This document shows positions 33,880-43,158 of a DNA stretch of 64,000 nt, piece by piece (position 1 is the stretch's first letter; each line of letters begins with the position of its first letter). The position numbers were made by a program, and so were the translations under genes. The DNA is from NIOZ-UU13 sp964444135 (lineage in GTDB: Bacteria > Planctomycetota > Phycisphaerae > Sedimentisphaerales > Anaerobacaceae). Under the pieces are notes generated by a model. That model was not told where the DNA came from, did no database searches, and was given only the letters and a program-made list of their open reading frames with translations. The stretch spans positions 34,065 through 98,064 of the forward strand of contig CAYUFX010000005.1 in NCBI GenBank assembly GCA_964444135.1. The letters are read 5' to 3'.

Positions 33880-34149
33880 ATGTGTGAAAATTGCGGTTGC
33901 AGCGAAACTAACACCGAAAAAACTATGGAAGAAAAGGTCCAGGATACAATCGAGGCCATTCGGGAGAGTCTGCAAAGCCACGGCGGAGATGTTGAGCTGG
34001 TCGGAATAGACCAGGACAACACCGTCAAGGTTCGCCTGCAGGGGGCCTGCCAGGGTTGCCCCGGGGCTACGATGACGTTGAAGATGGGAATCGAAAGAAT
34101 CCTCAGAGAAAAAATCCCTGAGATTAAAGAGGTAATCGCAGTGGACTAA
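33880..34149 (+). CDS. Nfu/NifU C-terminal-type Fe-S scaffold protein
   Basis: An 89-residue protein whose residues 15-89 are a NifU-like C-terminal domain: RESLQSHGGDVELVGIDQD..VKVRLQGACQGCPGATMTLKMGIERIL. The C-X2-C in CQGC carries or transfers Fe-S clusters. The N-terminus MCENCGC adds three cysteines that are unusual for this small domain and may form an extra metal site. GGAG lies before the ATG, and TATAAT at 33841 may be its -10. It stands alone between the repeat region and the convergent methyltransferase. Confidence 0.9.
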   Translation: MCENCGCSETNTEKTMEEKVQDTIEAIRESLQSHGGDVELVGIDQDNTVKVRLQGACQGCPGATMTLKMGIERILREKIPEIKEVIAVD

Positions 34150-34217
34150 CCCTGTTAGAAAGTCTGCTGCCGGTAGAGCAAACGTTATATGTCTCATTTC
34201 TAACGGAGTAAACACAG

Positions 34218-35048
34218 CTAAAAAGCAGTCTTTTCCAGCTCTATTGTCTGAAACATACCCAGCAAATCATTGATTGGGGACAATGTATATTCTATGGCTT
34301 TAACAGCCGGATAACTAAACGATGGAACTAATTGACGCAATTTCAGACCGCCGCTAAGCAAGTACCGCAGCGGTGTATGATTGCGCTTTCTAACGATTCT
34401 TAAAGACGGGAATTCGCTTTCGAATATCTTTCGGTCGCGCCAAAAGATTATCCAGGCAAGCGCACCATTTGCACCTGAAAGAGGCCCTGACTTTTGCAGG
34501 GTTCCCGCTTTGCGGGGTCCCAATTCCCATTTTGCCTGCCCCCAACAGCCCCATTCGGGGGCTTGCGTGTCAAAAGCCTCATAGTGGAAGTTTTTATAGA
34601 TGAATCTTGACCATAATGTATTTGCAGGTTCAATCATAACGACTTTGCCGCCAATTTTAAGGCACCGCAAGGCTTCTTTGAAGAAAGCCCTCGGTTCAGC
34701 TATGTGATGAAGAACATCAAACATAAAAAAAGCATCCACACTTGCTTCCTCAAATGGCATATCAAGGGCTGAGAAAATCTTATCGACATTCGGCAATTCA
34801 AGAACATCGGATGTAATCACGTTGCTGATTACCTCTTTAATAAAGCCGCCACCGCTGCCAAGCTCAACAAGGACTTTTTCTTCGGAGTTAGATATCGACT
34901 TTTTAAACTGTTCATAAAAATCAATGTATATTTTTTTCAGGAACGGTTTTTTCTGTATAATCTCCGCGTGCAATAATGTTGTAGCAGGGTCATCAAGGTC
35001 TTCAATGCCTATAGTCTCTGGTAATTTGAACCATTCAATGACCTTCAT
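34218..35048 (-). CDS. Class I SAM-dependent methyltransferase with a palindromic insertion
   Basis: About 276 residues. Motif I is LVELGSGGGFIKEV, followed by SALDMPFEEASVDAFFMFDVLHHI (motif II region) and GGKVVMIEPANTLWSRFIY, so a Methyltransf_11-type fold. After PEWGCWGQ comes KWELGPRKAGTLQK, encoded by a GC-rich palindrome (34499-34521), and then SGPLSGANGALAWIIFWRDR, which looks continuous with PEW in relatives. The first of two nearby ATGs is at 35063; 35048 has GGAA upstream. It neighbours another methyltransferase and a glycosyltransferase fusion, so it may modify surface glycan or lipid. Confidence 0.83.
   Translation of the reverse strand: MKVIEWFKLPETIGIEDLDDPATTLLHAEIIQKKPFLKKIYIDFYEQFKKSISNSEEKVLVELGSGGGFIKEVISNVITSDVLELPNVDKIFSALDMPFEEASVDAFFMFDVLHHIAEPRAFFKEALRCLKIGGKVVMIEPANTLWSRFIYKNFHYEAFDTQAPEWGCWGQAKWELGPRKAGTLQKSGPLSGANGALAWIIFWRDRKIFESEFPSLRIVRKRNHTPLRYLLSGGLKLRQLVPSFSYPAVKAIEYTLSPINDLLGMFQTIELEKTAF
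34499..34521 (-). repeat. Small GC-rich palindrome inside the methyltransferase gene
   Basis: The near twin of 7023-7046 (one substitution and one missing base), read here in a different frame (GPRKAGT). A second hairpin, GCCCC-CGAAT-GGGGC, follows at about 34546-34562. Confidence 0.7.
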
Positions 35049-35079
35049 AATTTTCCGGACCATTTAATTTTATTGAACG

Positions 35080-35766
35080 CTACGGCTGTCCGTTAAAGCC
35101 ACCCTTAACAAAATGCCCTACCTCATAGACCGGCCCGAATAAAGAGGAGATGCTTTGTATCTGAAAAACTCGTACCTTCTCCAAAATGCTGTCGGCGGCG
35201 TTGAATACATCCTTTTCTGTAGAAAAATGATGCACACGGATGTTGCAGCCTAATAGCCGGAACATAAATACCATAAAGCCTCGCTCAATCGGCACACCAT
35301 ATATCGCCTGGCCGCCTGGCCTAAGGACCCGGCGGATCTCCCGAAAGGCCTGCGTTTGCTCAAATGGCTTTAGATGCTCAAGAATGCTTATCAGCAAAAC
35401 AGTATCAAAAAAATCATCCTCGTACGGCATAGATAACACACTGCCGTTCTGCAAATGCGTCTCAATCTGCCTTGCCTTAAACACGGCCTTGACATCTTCG
35501 ACCGACACGTTGAGGTCAAGCCCATAGATTTCTTTATAATTATCATTAAGATTTAGAAATGCAACACCGGAGCCAAAACCCACTTCCAGAACGCGCTGAC
35601 CGCCCGTGCACTCTGCTAAGCACAGCTCAATCCGTCGGCGATATATCTTACCAATGACAGACCAAAAGTAGAATCGAAGCGGGTCGTCGCGGTCCACGCC
35701 GGCGTATTGGCGGTAAGGTAACAGCTTCAGCTTAGGTATCCCGCACTTACTTTGGTTTCTTTTCAT
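35080..35766 (-). CDS. Class I SAM-dependent methyltransferase
   Basis: A 228-residue protein. Motif I RVLEVGFGSGVAFLNLN, then YGLDLNVSVEDVKAV (acidic end of strand beta2), MPYEDDFFDTVLLISILEHL and RRVLRPGGQAIYGVP match Methyltransf_11/25 enzymes. A GGAG sits five bases before the ATG. It shares direction with the fusion gene 29 bases upstream and with the methyltransferase downstream, suggesting one operon. The substrate is not evident; glycolipid or quinone-like acceptors are options. Confidence 0.85.
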   Translation of the reverse strand: MKRNQSKCGIPKLKLLPYRQYAGVDRDDPLRFYFWSVIGKIYRRRIELCLAECTGGQRVLEVGFGSGVAFLNLNDNYKEIYGLDLNVSVEDVKAVFKARQIETHLQNGSVLSMPYEDDFFDTVLLISILEHLKPFEQTQAFREIRRVLRPGGQAIYGVPIERGFMVFMFRLLGCNIRVHHFSTEKDVFNAADSILEKVRVFQIQSISSLFGPVYEVGHFVKGGFNGQP

Positions 35767-35795
35767 AACGGCTCCAATAAGCGAATCCCGTTAGG

Positions 35796-37286
35796 TCAAA
35801 GTAAGTGCGGGATTCCAAGCCACTTGATTTTCTTAAATGCTATCCAGCTCATTTTAAGCAGGAGCCAGCCGTGTGTGAAACGACTTATTTTTGTCTTGCC
35901 GTAAGTTCTTGCACAATAGGTTACCGGCACCTCAACCACCTTAAGGTTTTGCTTTATCACTCCAAAGATAAGGTCAAAGTCGCCAAATGGGTCAAAGTCA
36001 CCAAAATACGAACGATTGGCCTCTATCAGCTCATAGTCTTCTTTGCGAATCATTTTTGTTCCACAAAGTGTATCTCTGAATCTTTGGCCTAACAACCAGC
36101 TAAACAATACACCGTAAAACTTGTTTCCAAGAAGATTTAAAAAGCGCATCGCCCGCTTTTCCATCGGATAAACAAGCCGCGAGCCGTTGATGAACTCACC
36201 TTTACCGTCGCGCAGCGCTCTAAAGAACTTCGGCAAATCTTCAGGTCGAGCCGTCAAATCCGCATCCTGGATAACCAGCACATCTCCTTTGGCCGTTGCG
36301 AAACCTTTTCTTACCGCATCGCCCTTGCCCGCCTCGTCACCTTGATGAACCAAACGAATAATTCTTTCCGGGTTCTTTGCTATCTGATGTTCTATCTCCT
36401 CGGCTGTGCCGTCCGTGCTGTTTCCGTCAACAAAGATTATCTCCGTTTCCCGACCCATCTGGGGAATTCGTTTCACCGCATCTTCGATATTACCTCGCTC
36501 ATTTCTGCACGGTACTATTACCGAAACAAATAAATCCTCATCGCGCAGAGCAGCATGGGCCGGATGGGCTATCACAAGCTCCACTAAATTGAAAAAGCGA
36601 AACCCTGGCAGTAAAGAAAGAAAATAATTGCAAAAAGTTGTCAATGGCGGGATACGCTTCGGCATCATTAGATAGGAGGTAGTGCGAATAACGTCGTAGT
36701 CGGCCAATTTGAGCAGGTTTGCAATGTCTTCCGGGGGAAGCCAGTTTTGATATGAGTAAGGCCGACGAATTCCAACAAGCGAGCCTAAACTCAAAATACC
36801 TTCCCAAAGATAATTATAATAGGTTATTACAATCCGTGTGCTTTCTTTAGTTAATGGACGAATACGTTCCAGCACCTGCTGAATGTCGTGCCAGCGACCA
36901 AGGGAATTGCAGATCAAGACATAATCGAATTTCTCATCAAGCTCCAGCTCATGCGGATCAACTACGTAGAAATTGAGATGTGGAAACCGCTTCTTTGCCA
37001 ATTCAATCATCTCCGGGTCCGCATCAACTCCAACACCATAGCTCGGCTTAACCGCCGCAAGAAGGTCGCCGCATTCACAACCAATATGTAGAACTCTGCT
37101 GTTCGGGCGAACAACGAATTTATATATTTTATCCAGCCAGTTATAATAGTACGAATTGCGTTTGCGCCAGCGGGGCTGTAACTCTTTGCTTCCGCCACGC
37201 CTGTCGGAAGCGTGCTTTACAGCATCGTCGGACGGGCCGATGTTCACCTTAGACGATTGTGAACTTTGTTCCTGCGGTTTAACCAT
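35796..37286 (-). CDS. Bifunctional methyltransferase / family 2 glycosyltransferase
   Basis: About 496 residues. The N-terminal 210 residues are a SAM methyltransferase (RVLHIGCECGDLLAAVKPSYGVGVDADPEM, FDYVLICNSLGRW). Residues 240-470 are a GT-A dolichyl-phosphate-mannose-synthase-like domain: VSVIVPCRNERGNIEDAV, EIIFVDGNSTDGT, KGDAVRKGFATAKGDVLVIQDADLTA with the DXD-like QDADL, and GSRLVYPMEKRAMRFLNLLGN. The same two-domain order is known from other bacteria. Likely role: transfer of a sugar to a polyprenyl or lipid acceptor in envelope glycan synthesis. Confidence 0.88.
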   Translation of the reverse strand: MVKPQEQSSQSSKVNIGPSDDAVKHASDRRGGSKELQPRWRKRNSYYYNWLDKIYKFVVRPNSRVLHIGCECGDLLAAVKPSYGVGVDADPEMIELAKKRFPHLNFYVVDPHELELDEKFDYVLICNSLGRWHDIQQVLERIRPLTKESTRIVITYYNYLWEGILSLGSLVGIRRPYSYQNWLPPEDIANLLKLADYDVIRTTSYLMMPKRIPPLTTFCNYFLSLLPGFRFFNLVELVIAHPAHAALRDEDLFVSVIVPCRNERGNIEDAVKRIPQMGRETEIIFVDGNSTDGTAEEIEHQIAKNPERIIRLVHQGDEAGKGDAVRKGFATAKGDVLVIQDADLTARPEDLPKFFRALRDGKGEFINGSRLVYPMEKRAMRFLNLLGNKFYGVLFSWLLGQRFRDTLCGTKMIRKEDYELIEANRSYFGDFDPFGDFDLIFGVIKQNLKVVEVPVTYCARTYGKTKISRFTHGWLLLKMSWIAFKKIKWLGIPHLL

Positions 37287-37307
37287 CATTCCTTTTTCTT
37301 TATGTCT

Positions 37308-38369
37308 TCAGCTCAAATGTTCGAAGATACTGCTGGCGTTGGGATTTTTAATTACCCCTCTCTCGGTAATGATAGCGGTAATATCCTGTGCCTCCGTGAT
37401 GTCAAAGGCCGGATTGTAAATGTCAACCCCTTCTGGTGCAGTCTTTCTATCGCCAAAGAACGCTACTTCGTCAGCCGACCTTTGTTCAATGGCTATCTCG
37501 GCCCCGCTTTTTATTCTCAAATCGAACGTGCTTGAAGGCGCTGCAATATAAAACGGTATGTTGTGCTCCCGGGCGAGAATGCTCAGGCTGTAGGTGCCGA
37601 TTTTGTTAGCCGCATCTCCGTTTGTCGCGATTCGGTCAGCGCCAGTTATAACCGCATCGACCTTACCCTGCTTCATCAGCCATCCGGCCATATTGTCGCA
37701 AATCACTGTAACATCAATTCCCGCCTGCTTGAGCTCCCAGGCTGTCAACCGCGCGCCCTGCAGCAATGGCCGGGTTTCATCTGCATAGACCCTGAACTTC
37801 CTTCCTTTTTTATGTGCCTCAAACATCACCGACAAGGCCGTCCCTTGTCCCGCAGTCGCAAGTGCACCTGCGTTGCAGTGTGTCAAAATACCAGCGCCTT
37901 CTTTGATAAACCTTTCCCCGTTTTGACCAATCCGCCGGCACATATCCACGTCTTCCCGATAGATAGCATTCGCCTCGGCCAAAACAGCCTCGCGCAATTC
38001 TTGCACCGTTGCTTGATGCTGACCGGTCACAAACTCCTTGGCATTCTGACAAATCCGCTCCAGCGCCCAGAACAAGTTTACAGCGGTAGGGCGTGATGAT
38101 GCTAAATAATCGCTTGCCTCGGCCAGGACTTTAAGTCCTTCTTCCAGACTATCTGAGGGATTTAGCTTTTGCATAGACAAGACCAGCCCGTATCCCGCCG
38201 AAACACCGATAGCCGGGGCGCCCCGAACGGCAAGCGTCTTTATTGATTCAAAAAGCTGTTCTATCGAGCGGCACTGCAGCTTAATAAATTCGGCAGGCAA
38301 TCGCCGCTGGTCTATAAGCTCTAAGAAACCGTCAACACCGCCAATCCATTTAAGCGCTTGAACACTCAT
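37308..38369 (-). CDS. mtnA: S-methyl-5-thioribose-1-phosphate isomerase
   Basis: A 353-residue enzyme of the methionine salvage pathway (aldose-ketose isomerisation of MTR-1-P). Motifs: LAVRGAPAIGVSAGYGL, ILTHCNAGALATAGQGTALSV with the catalytic Cys, ETRPLLQGARLTAWEL and VDAVITGADRIATNGDAANKIGTYSL with the catalytic Asp, then FYIAAPSSTFD. The length is standard. No other salvage gene is adjacent. It is in line with the catabolic cluster upstream but separated by 30 bases and functionally distinct. Confidence 0.95.
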   Translation of the reverse strand: MSVQALKWIGGVDGFLELIDQRRLPAEFIKLQCRSIEQLFESIKTLAVRGAPAIGVSAGYGLVLSMQKLNPSDSLEEGLKVLAEASDYLASSRPTAVNLFWALERICQNAKEFVTGQHQATVQELREAVLAEANAIYREDVDMCRRIGQNGERFIKEGAGILTHCNAGALATAGQGTALSVMFEAHKKGRKFRVYADETRPLLQGARLTAWELKQAGIDVTVICDNMAGWLMKQGKVDAVITGADRIATNGDAANKIGTYSLSILAREHNIPFYIAAPSSTFDLRIKSGAEIAIEQRSADEVAFFGDRKTAPEGVDIYNPAFDITEAQDITAIITERGVIKNPNASSIFEHLS

Positions 38370-38399
38370 AAATATCTTTTTTCGAACATCGTGTTCGGA

Positions 38400-39500
38400 C
38401 TATCTATCAACTCTGGCGCCGCCGCCTTTAATGACTTTCTCGACTTCACGAAGACTGGCCGTGGTTGTATCACCGGGTGTAGTCATTGCCAGAGCGCCAT
38501 GGGCGGCACCGTAATTGACCGCCTCGGAGGGTGTTTTTCCCTCCATAAGAGCATATAACAGGCCGGAGGCAAAGCTGTCACCGCCTCCGACACGGTCGTA
38601 TATTTCAAGGTCCGTTCTGAGCGTGGCATCGTGAAATTTACCGTCGGCGTAGATAATAGCACCCCAGTCGTTTACCGAAGCTGTTTTCGCATTCCGCAGA
38701 GTTGTGGCTACGACTTTGAAATTTGGAAACTCACTTGTTACCTGCTCGATCATTTTCTTGAAATTCGTCGGGTCGAGCTTGGAGAAGCTCTTGCCGGTGC
38801 CTTTTACCTCAAAACCGAGAGCGGCCGTGAAGTCTTCTTCGTTTCCGAGCATCACATCAACGTGCGGTGCGATAGCACGATTGACTTCCATTGCCTTTTC
38901 CTGACCGCCGATATCCTTCCAGAGTGAATTGCGGAAGTTAAGGTCGTAGGAAACTATGGTGCCGTGCTTTTTGGCTGTAGTGACGGCCTCGATGATAACA
39001 TCGGGTGTCGTCTGCGAGAGCCCTGCAAAAATGCCTCCGGTGTGGAACCATCGTATGCCGTCGGTGCCGAATATGCCGTCCCAGTCGATGTCACCTTTCT
39101 TTAGCTGCGAGGCGGCGCTGTTTGCCCTGTCCGAACAGCCCACAGCGGCCCGTACACCATAGCCTCGCTCGGTGAAATTCAAGCCAATCCTTACCTTCCT
39201 GCCGATGCCGTCGTACGGCACCCACTTGACATACTCCATACTCACGCCGCCCTGATACATCAAGTCCTCAAGCAGTCTCCCGACGGGATTATCCACAAGG
39301 GCGGTGACAACCGCAGCTCTTTGAGAGAAACAGCGTTTAAGGCCCCTGGCGACATTGTACTCTCCGCCGCCCTCCCAAACCCGAAAATGCCGGGTCGTAT
39401 GAATCCTTTCTTCACCCGGGTCCAGTCGAATCATTATTTCACCTAACGAGAGTATGTCATACTTGCATTCCGACTTCGGCTTTGCATCTATTATTGCCAT
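38400..39500 (-). CDS. PfkB-family sugar kinase, probable 2-keto-3-deoxygluconate kinase
   Basis: A 366-residue PfkB enzyme. N-terminal LSLGEIMIRLDPGEERI and GGGEYNVARGLKRCF are typical for KDG kinases, and the C-terminal DRVGGGDSFASGLLYALMEG contains the catalytic Asp and anion-hole Gly-Gly. A strong GGAGGA site precedes the ATG. Context supports the assignment, with a KDPG aldolase and an SDR in the same cluster. Expected reaction: KDG to KDPG. Fructokinase-like activity cannot be excluded from sequence alone. Confidence 0.85.
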   Translation of the reverse strand: MAIIDAKPKSECKYDILSLGEIMIRLDPGEERIHTTRHFRVWEGGGEYNVARGLKRCFSQRAAVVTALVDNPVGRLLEDLMYQGGVSMEYVKWVPYDGIGRKVRIGLNFTERGYGVRAAVGCSDRANSAASQLKKGDIDWDGIFGTDGIRWFHTGGIFAGLSQTTPDVIIEAVTTAKKHGTIVSYDLNFRNSLWKDIGGQEKAMEVNRAIAPHVDVMLGNEEDFTAALGFEVKGTGKSFSKLDPTNFKKMIEQVTSEFPNFKVVATTLRNAKTASVNDWGAIIYADGKFHDATLRTDLEIYDRVGGGDSFASGLLYALMEGKTPSEAVNYGAAHGALAMTTPGDTTTASLREVEKVIKGGGARVDR

Positions 39501-39523
39501 GGAGATCCTCCTTCTAATGTACT

Positions 39524-41560
39524 TTAGCTGCTGTAGATTTTTCCCTCTCTATAATCCTGCCAGGCCGGCTCAAATGCCTTCCTATCGGTCGGCGCAGGTC
39601 TTAGTTTGATATTCCTGCACCGAAACAAATCGGGTGAACTTTCGTCGTATTCAACCTGCAATACAGTGCTTCTTAGCGACTTGTTCTCAGGTTTGAACTT
39701 CAAGGGTTTGTTTGTGGCTTTATCAATCACATCAGGATGTATTTCAATACCATCTTCGGAAAGGACAAGATGCGAACCCCGCGAGCCGCTGCCTTGTTTG
39801 AGCAATTCCACAACGGCCTTGAGATACGCAACGCTGGCCAGAGCCAGATGCTCGGCCTGGATTGATGTAATGAAAGCCTTGGCATCTTTTGCATTGAATC
39901 CTTTTTGTTGTATGCCTTTGTAGAGCTTTACCGCTTCTTTCAGGGCTTTTTGAGCATCGTTCAACTCTCTGATATGTCCCCCCGATGCGGTCATACGGCT
40001 TCGGACCTCTTCTAAGACATCTTCGGGCTCCAGGCCGGACAGGCTTGCATATCGCTCGAAATCCCCAACGATGTTACTTAACTGCTTGTCAATCTCAGGT
40101 TGTTTATCTGAATAATCCGGCAGCTCACAGCCGTAGACGTTTACAATATATTCGGCCGCCCGCAGCCCGCCGGTTTGACCGGCGTTAAGGGCCGAGCCAC
40201 CGGGACGTTTTACCCCATGTGTACCAGCCATCTCACCGATTATGAAAGTCTGATGTATATTGGACTCCCACCATTTGTTCACAGCAAAACCGCCGTTGTT
40301 ATGCTGGGCACAGACCGCAATCTCAAGCGGCTCGTAATATAAATCAATGCCGTTCTCTTTATATATCTCGATAGCGGGAGTATTCATATGTGCCAGGCGT
40401 TCGATGGGTGTTTTCTGCAGCGCGCCTGCCTTTTGCAGATACTCTTTGGCTTCCGACTCAAGGTTATCAATATTAAACTCATCCATGGAATCACTGCCTA
40501 TCGGATTTTTAAGGAAATCCATATATACCCGCCTGCCTTTTTGCGTTTCGTTGAATACGAGAATATCAACCAACGATGATTGTAGATTCTTAATCCGCTG
40601 GGGGTCAAAGGGCCATTGATAACCTTTAAGAAAAATATTCGTTGCCATTTTGCTCATTGACGGGAAAAAGCCCGTCAGAAACTCTTTCTCGTTTTTACCG
40701 TCAGCGTTGGTACTGAAAATTCGCGGAATCGCCTGCATATAAGTGCCGGAAACGTTCCAGCGGAATTTGATACTTGCCAGGCCGAACTGCGACTCGGTCA
40801 GGTTGGCCCCAATCAGCCCCGCCTTGAACGCAAGCCCGTGGATTCCAAGCTGGCCCTTTGGGTAAACGGTGGTTTTGAACAGCTCGCCCGGCCCACCGGC
40901 GGCCAGAACTATATTTGAACCAAAGAAGACGTTTATGGCATGATTTGTTTGGTCGGCACTTTTCTTATCAACAGTTACAACGCCTGCGATTCGCTTTGTT
41001 TCACCGGAGCCGACGGTTAGTAAATGTGCGAGCTCATGCTCATCGTAAATCCTGACACCATACCCTTCGAGCTGTTTCTGCAAACACTGGCTCATAAACC
41101 GGCTTGTTTTAGGTCCGGCTGAGGTGGCCCGTTCGTATGGGTCATGGTCTGTCTTGTAGCCGATGAAAGTACCTGAAGAATCCGTTGGAAACGGGACTCC
41201 GGCCTGAACTAAATGATAGAATTCACGAAGCGAGCCGATTGCCTCGATAAGCGCTGAATCGCCGTGGCAGCACCCAGCCGCTGTCAGACTTTTGGCGAAC
41301 TCTTCTGCGCTGTCGGGTACATCCGGACTTGTGCCTATTTTATAATAGGTCTGCTTGTCGGAGCCGCTCATTCGCGATGCGCCCAGGCCCAGTCCTGCGG
41401 TTACTACGGCTATTCTTTCCTTAGAATTGGCAGCACCTTTTTTCTCCATAAATTCACACAGATGCACTGCGCAGTTCATTCCCGCCGCTCCAGCACCTAC
41501 AATTACCGTATTATAACGATGAAAGATAATGGTCTGATTGGCTATTTGTTTTGTCTCCAT
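39524..41560 (-). CDS. FAD-dependent oxidoreductase, fumarate reductase/succinate dehydrogenase flavoprotein-like
   Basis: About 678 residues from ATG 41560 (GGGAG upstream). N-terminal Rossmann motif NTVIVGAGAAGMNCAVHL, later NIVLAAGGPGELFKTTVYPKGQLGIHGLAFKAG (second FAD contact) and the C-terminal GSALNAGQTGGLRAAEYIV. The middle does not show the usual fumarate reductase HPT..G.G active-site blocks; the corresponding region reads ESQFGLASIKFRWNVSGTY. So it is a distant member whose substrate is unknown. It lies between KDG kinase and a propeller protein, suggesting oxidation or reduction of a sugar-derived acid. Confidence 0.78.
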   Translation of the reverse strand: METKQIANQTIIFHRYNTVIVGAGAAGMNCAVHLCEFMEKKGAANSKERIAVVTAGLGLGASRMSGSDKQTYYKIGTSPDVPDSAEEFAKSLTAAGCCHGDSALIEAIGSLREFYHLVQAGVPFPTDSSGTFIGYKTDHDPYERATSAGPKTSRFMSQCLQKQLEGYGVRIYDEHELAHLLTVGSGETKRIAGVVTVDKKSADQTNHAINVFFGSNIVLAAGGPGELFKTTVYPKGQLGIHGLAFKAGLIGANLTESQFGLASIKFRWNVSGTYMQAIPRIFSTNADGKNEKEFLTGFFPSMSKMATNIFLKGYQWPFDPQRIKNLQSSLVDILVFNETQKGRRVYMDFLKNPIGSDSMDEFNIDNLESEAKEYLQKAGALQKTPIERLAHMNTPAIEIYKENGIDLYYEPLEIAVCAQHNNGGFAVNKWWESNIHQTFIIGEMAGTHGVKRPGGSALNAGQTGGLRAAEYIVNVYGCELPDYSDKQPEIDKQLSNIVGDFERYASLSGLEPEDVLEEVRSRMTASGGHIRELNDAQKALKEAVKLYKGIQQKGFNAKDAKAFITSIQAEHLALASVAYLKAVVELLKQGSGSRGSHLVLSEDGIEIHPDVIDKATNKPLKFKPENKSLRSTVLQVEYDESSPDLFRCRNIKLRPAPTDRKAFEPAWQDYREGKIYSS

Positions 41561-41603
41561 AATTTTTTCTCCCATCGAACAATTAGTGATTCGACAATTC
41601 AAA

Positions 41604-43145
41604 CTAATTGTCCGATTTATACTCCAATAGTTTTGGTTTCACAAGGTTTTCGGTCATTTCGCGCGGCAGGATGCGGACATTTCCCTGTTTGTCGCAAAAG
41701 TAAAGGGAAGATTGTGACGGCTTTCTGCCGTGCCCGTCGGCCCAAATTGCGTAAAAATCAGGGTGGGCTTTTACCGGACGCCGCGCGTATGTATGATTGT
41801 ATGGACTGTTTTTTGTAAGCTGTCTGACTTTTTTCCAGGTTTTTCCTTGGTTCTTACTTATCCACATAGCCATCTCGCCGCCCGGATTATACGGCTGCGG
41901 CCCGGTCTCGGAAGGCCCGATTATTCGCCACGTCCCATCGTCCTCGATATAGAGCGAGCCCATATCATAATTGTTATCTGATACAAAAGCTGCTCTTATG
42001 TGCCATCTTCGACCTGTCCATTGAGCGGTGGTCCAGGTGCGAGGGTCGTTTTTCGGGCCGGATTCATAGCCCCGGCTTGTTATAAAAAGAATGACCGGAT
42101 TTCTTTCTTTGTCCATGCGTATATCCTTCAAATATACGTTCAGACCTTCCTTCCGATAGTCATGGATAAGGGCGGGATTCTCAATATTCGTCAGCGGCAG
42201 CGTCAATTTCTGGCCATCGGCGCTCTGCCAGGTTTTGCCGAAGTCGGCGGTTTCGATATAGTACAAATTTGTCCGCCAGTTCAGACCTTTTCCCTCAGGG
42301 TGAAAATTAAACGCCGTCCCCGCCTTATGTTGATTTGCAGCGCTGATTTGATAATGTCCCTTATCAATTGTTGCAAGCCGGGTCCACTTCGACCATTTGA
42401 CGCCATCCGGGCTTGTCATAAAGCAAATTGTACGGTCAACTGGATAATTGTAGCGAGTGAAGAAACAGATGAATCCTTTTCCTTTGACGTGCCAGGGCTG
42501 CATATACGAAAAATTGGTCACGCCTGTAAGAAGCGTGCTTTTCAGTATTGGAACTTCTTTGCCGTCTTCGCTCGCACCTGCGTTTTCGCCGGTGCAGGTG
42601 ATTTTTTTCGCATTTATCAGCTCAAACTTACTGATGTCGTATGGCTTTTTGCTTCTGTGGATATATGAAGGCCTCGACGTACCGTGGGAGGTCGAGAATA
42701 TCCAGATGTACCCCTTGTCATCAACAGATATAACCGGATTATCGTGGGCATCATCGGTCTTTTTATCAAGGAGTATCGTCGGCCGGGGCACCAGCCCCGT
42801 CTTGTGGTCATAGTAAGAGACCATATGCAGCAGCTTCCTATTGCTGTCTGTGGTTGTTCCGCCGTAACAGAAAAAGGTCTTCTTGACTTTGTCGCAGTAA
42901 ACGGCAAACGGCTTATGTTTGGCGCAGTACGTGCCCAGTCCGCCGCTGTATTTATAAACATATTCATCGCCGGACGGCTGATTCATATACCAGATGCCGC
43001 GATAGCCGTTATCCTTAGCGTTAATTGTTAGTGTCGAAGAAGAGGTCACAGTGTTCGCACACAATGGCATCCCTGCCGGCGAAAATATGACAAGAGTCAC
43101 GGATAAAATTTGCCGCCAAAAGGTAATATGAGTGGCGTTTTGCAT
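41604..43145 (-). CDS. Secreted BNR_4-type beta-propeller protein (possible polysaccharide lyase or hydrolase)
   Basis: A 513-residue protein with an N-terminal signal peptide (ILSVTLVIFSPAGMPLCA). The mature part starts NGYRGIWYMNQPSGDEYVYKYSGGLGTYCAKHKPFAVY and carries blade motifs VISVDDKGYIWIFSTSHGTSRPSYIHRS, MTSPDGVKWSKWTRL and WISKNQGKTWKKV, the pattern of BNR_4 proteins. Several BNR_4-fold proteins are polysaccharide lyases (ulvan lyase family PL24 is one), which fits the KDG kinase/KDPG aldolase neighbours. Catalytic residues cannot be assigned by eye. Confidence 0.75.
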   Translation of the reverse strand: MQNATHITFWRQILSVTLVIFSPAGMPLCANTVTSSSTLTINAKDNGYRGIWYMNQPSGDEYVYKYSGGLGTYCAKHKPFAVYCDKVKKTFFCYGGTTTDSNRKLLHMVSYYDHKTGLVPRPTILLDKKTDDAHDNPVISVDDKGYIWIFSTSHGTSRPSYIHRSKKPYDISKFELINAKKITCTGENAGASEDGKEVPILKSTLLTGVTNFSYMQPWHVKGKGFICFFTRYNYPVDRTICFMTSPDGVKWSKWTRLATIDKGHYQISAANQHKAGTAFNFHPEGKGLNWRTNLYYIETADFGKTWQSADGQKLTLPLTNIENPALIHDYRKEGLNVYLKDIRMDKERNPVILFITSRGYESGPKNDPRTWTTAQWTGRRWHIRAAFVSDNNYDMGSLYIEDDGTWRIIGPSETGPQPYNPGGEMAMWISKNQGKTWKKVRQLTKNSPYNHTYARRPVKAHPDFYAIWADGHGRKPSQSSLYFCDKQGNVRILPREMTENLVKPKLLEYKSDN

Positions 43146-43158
43146 CTCGTATTTCGCT

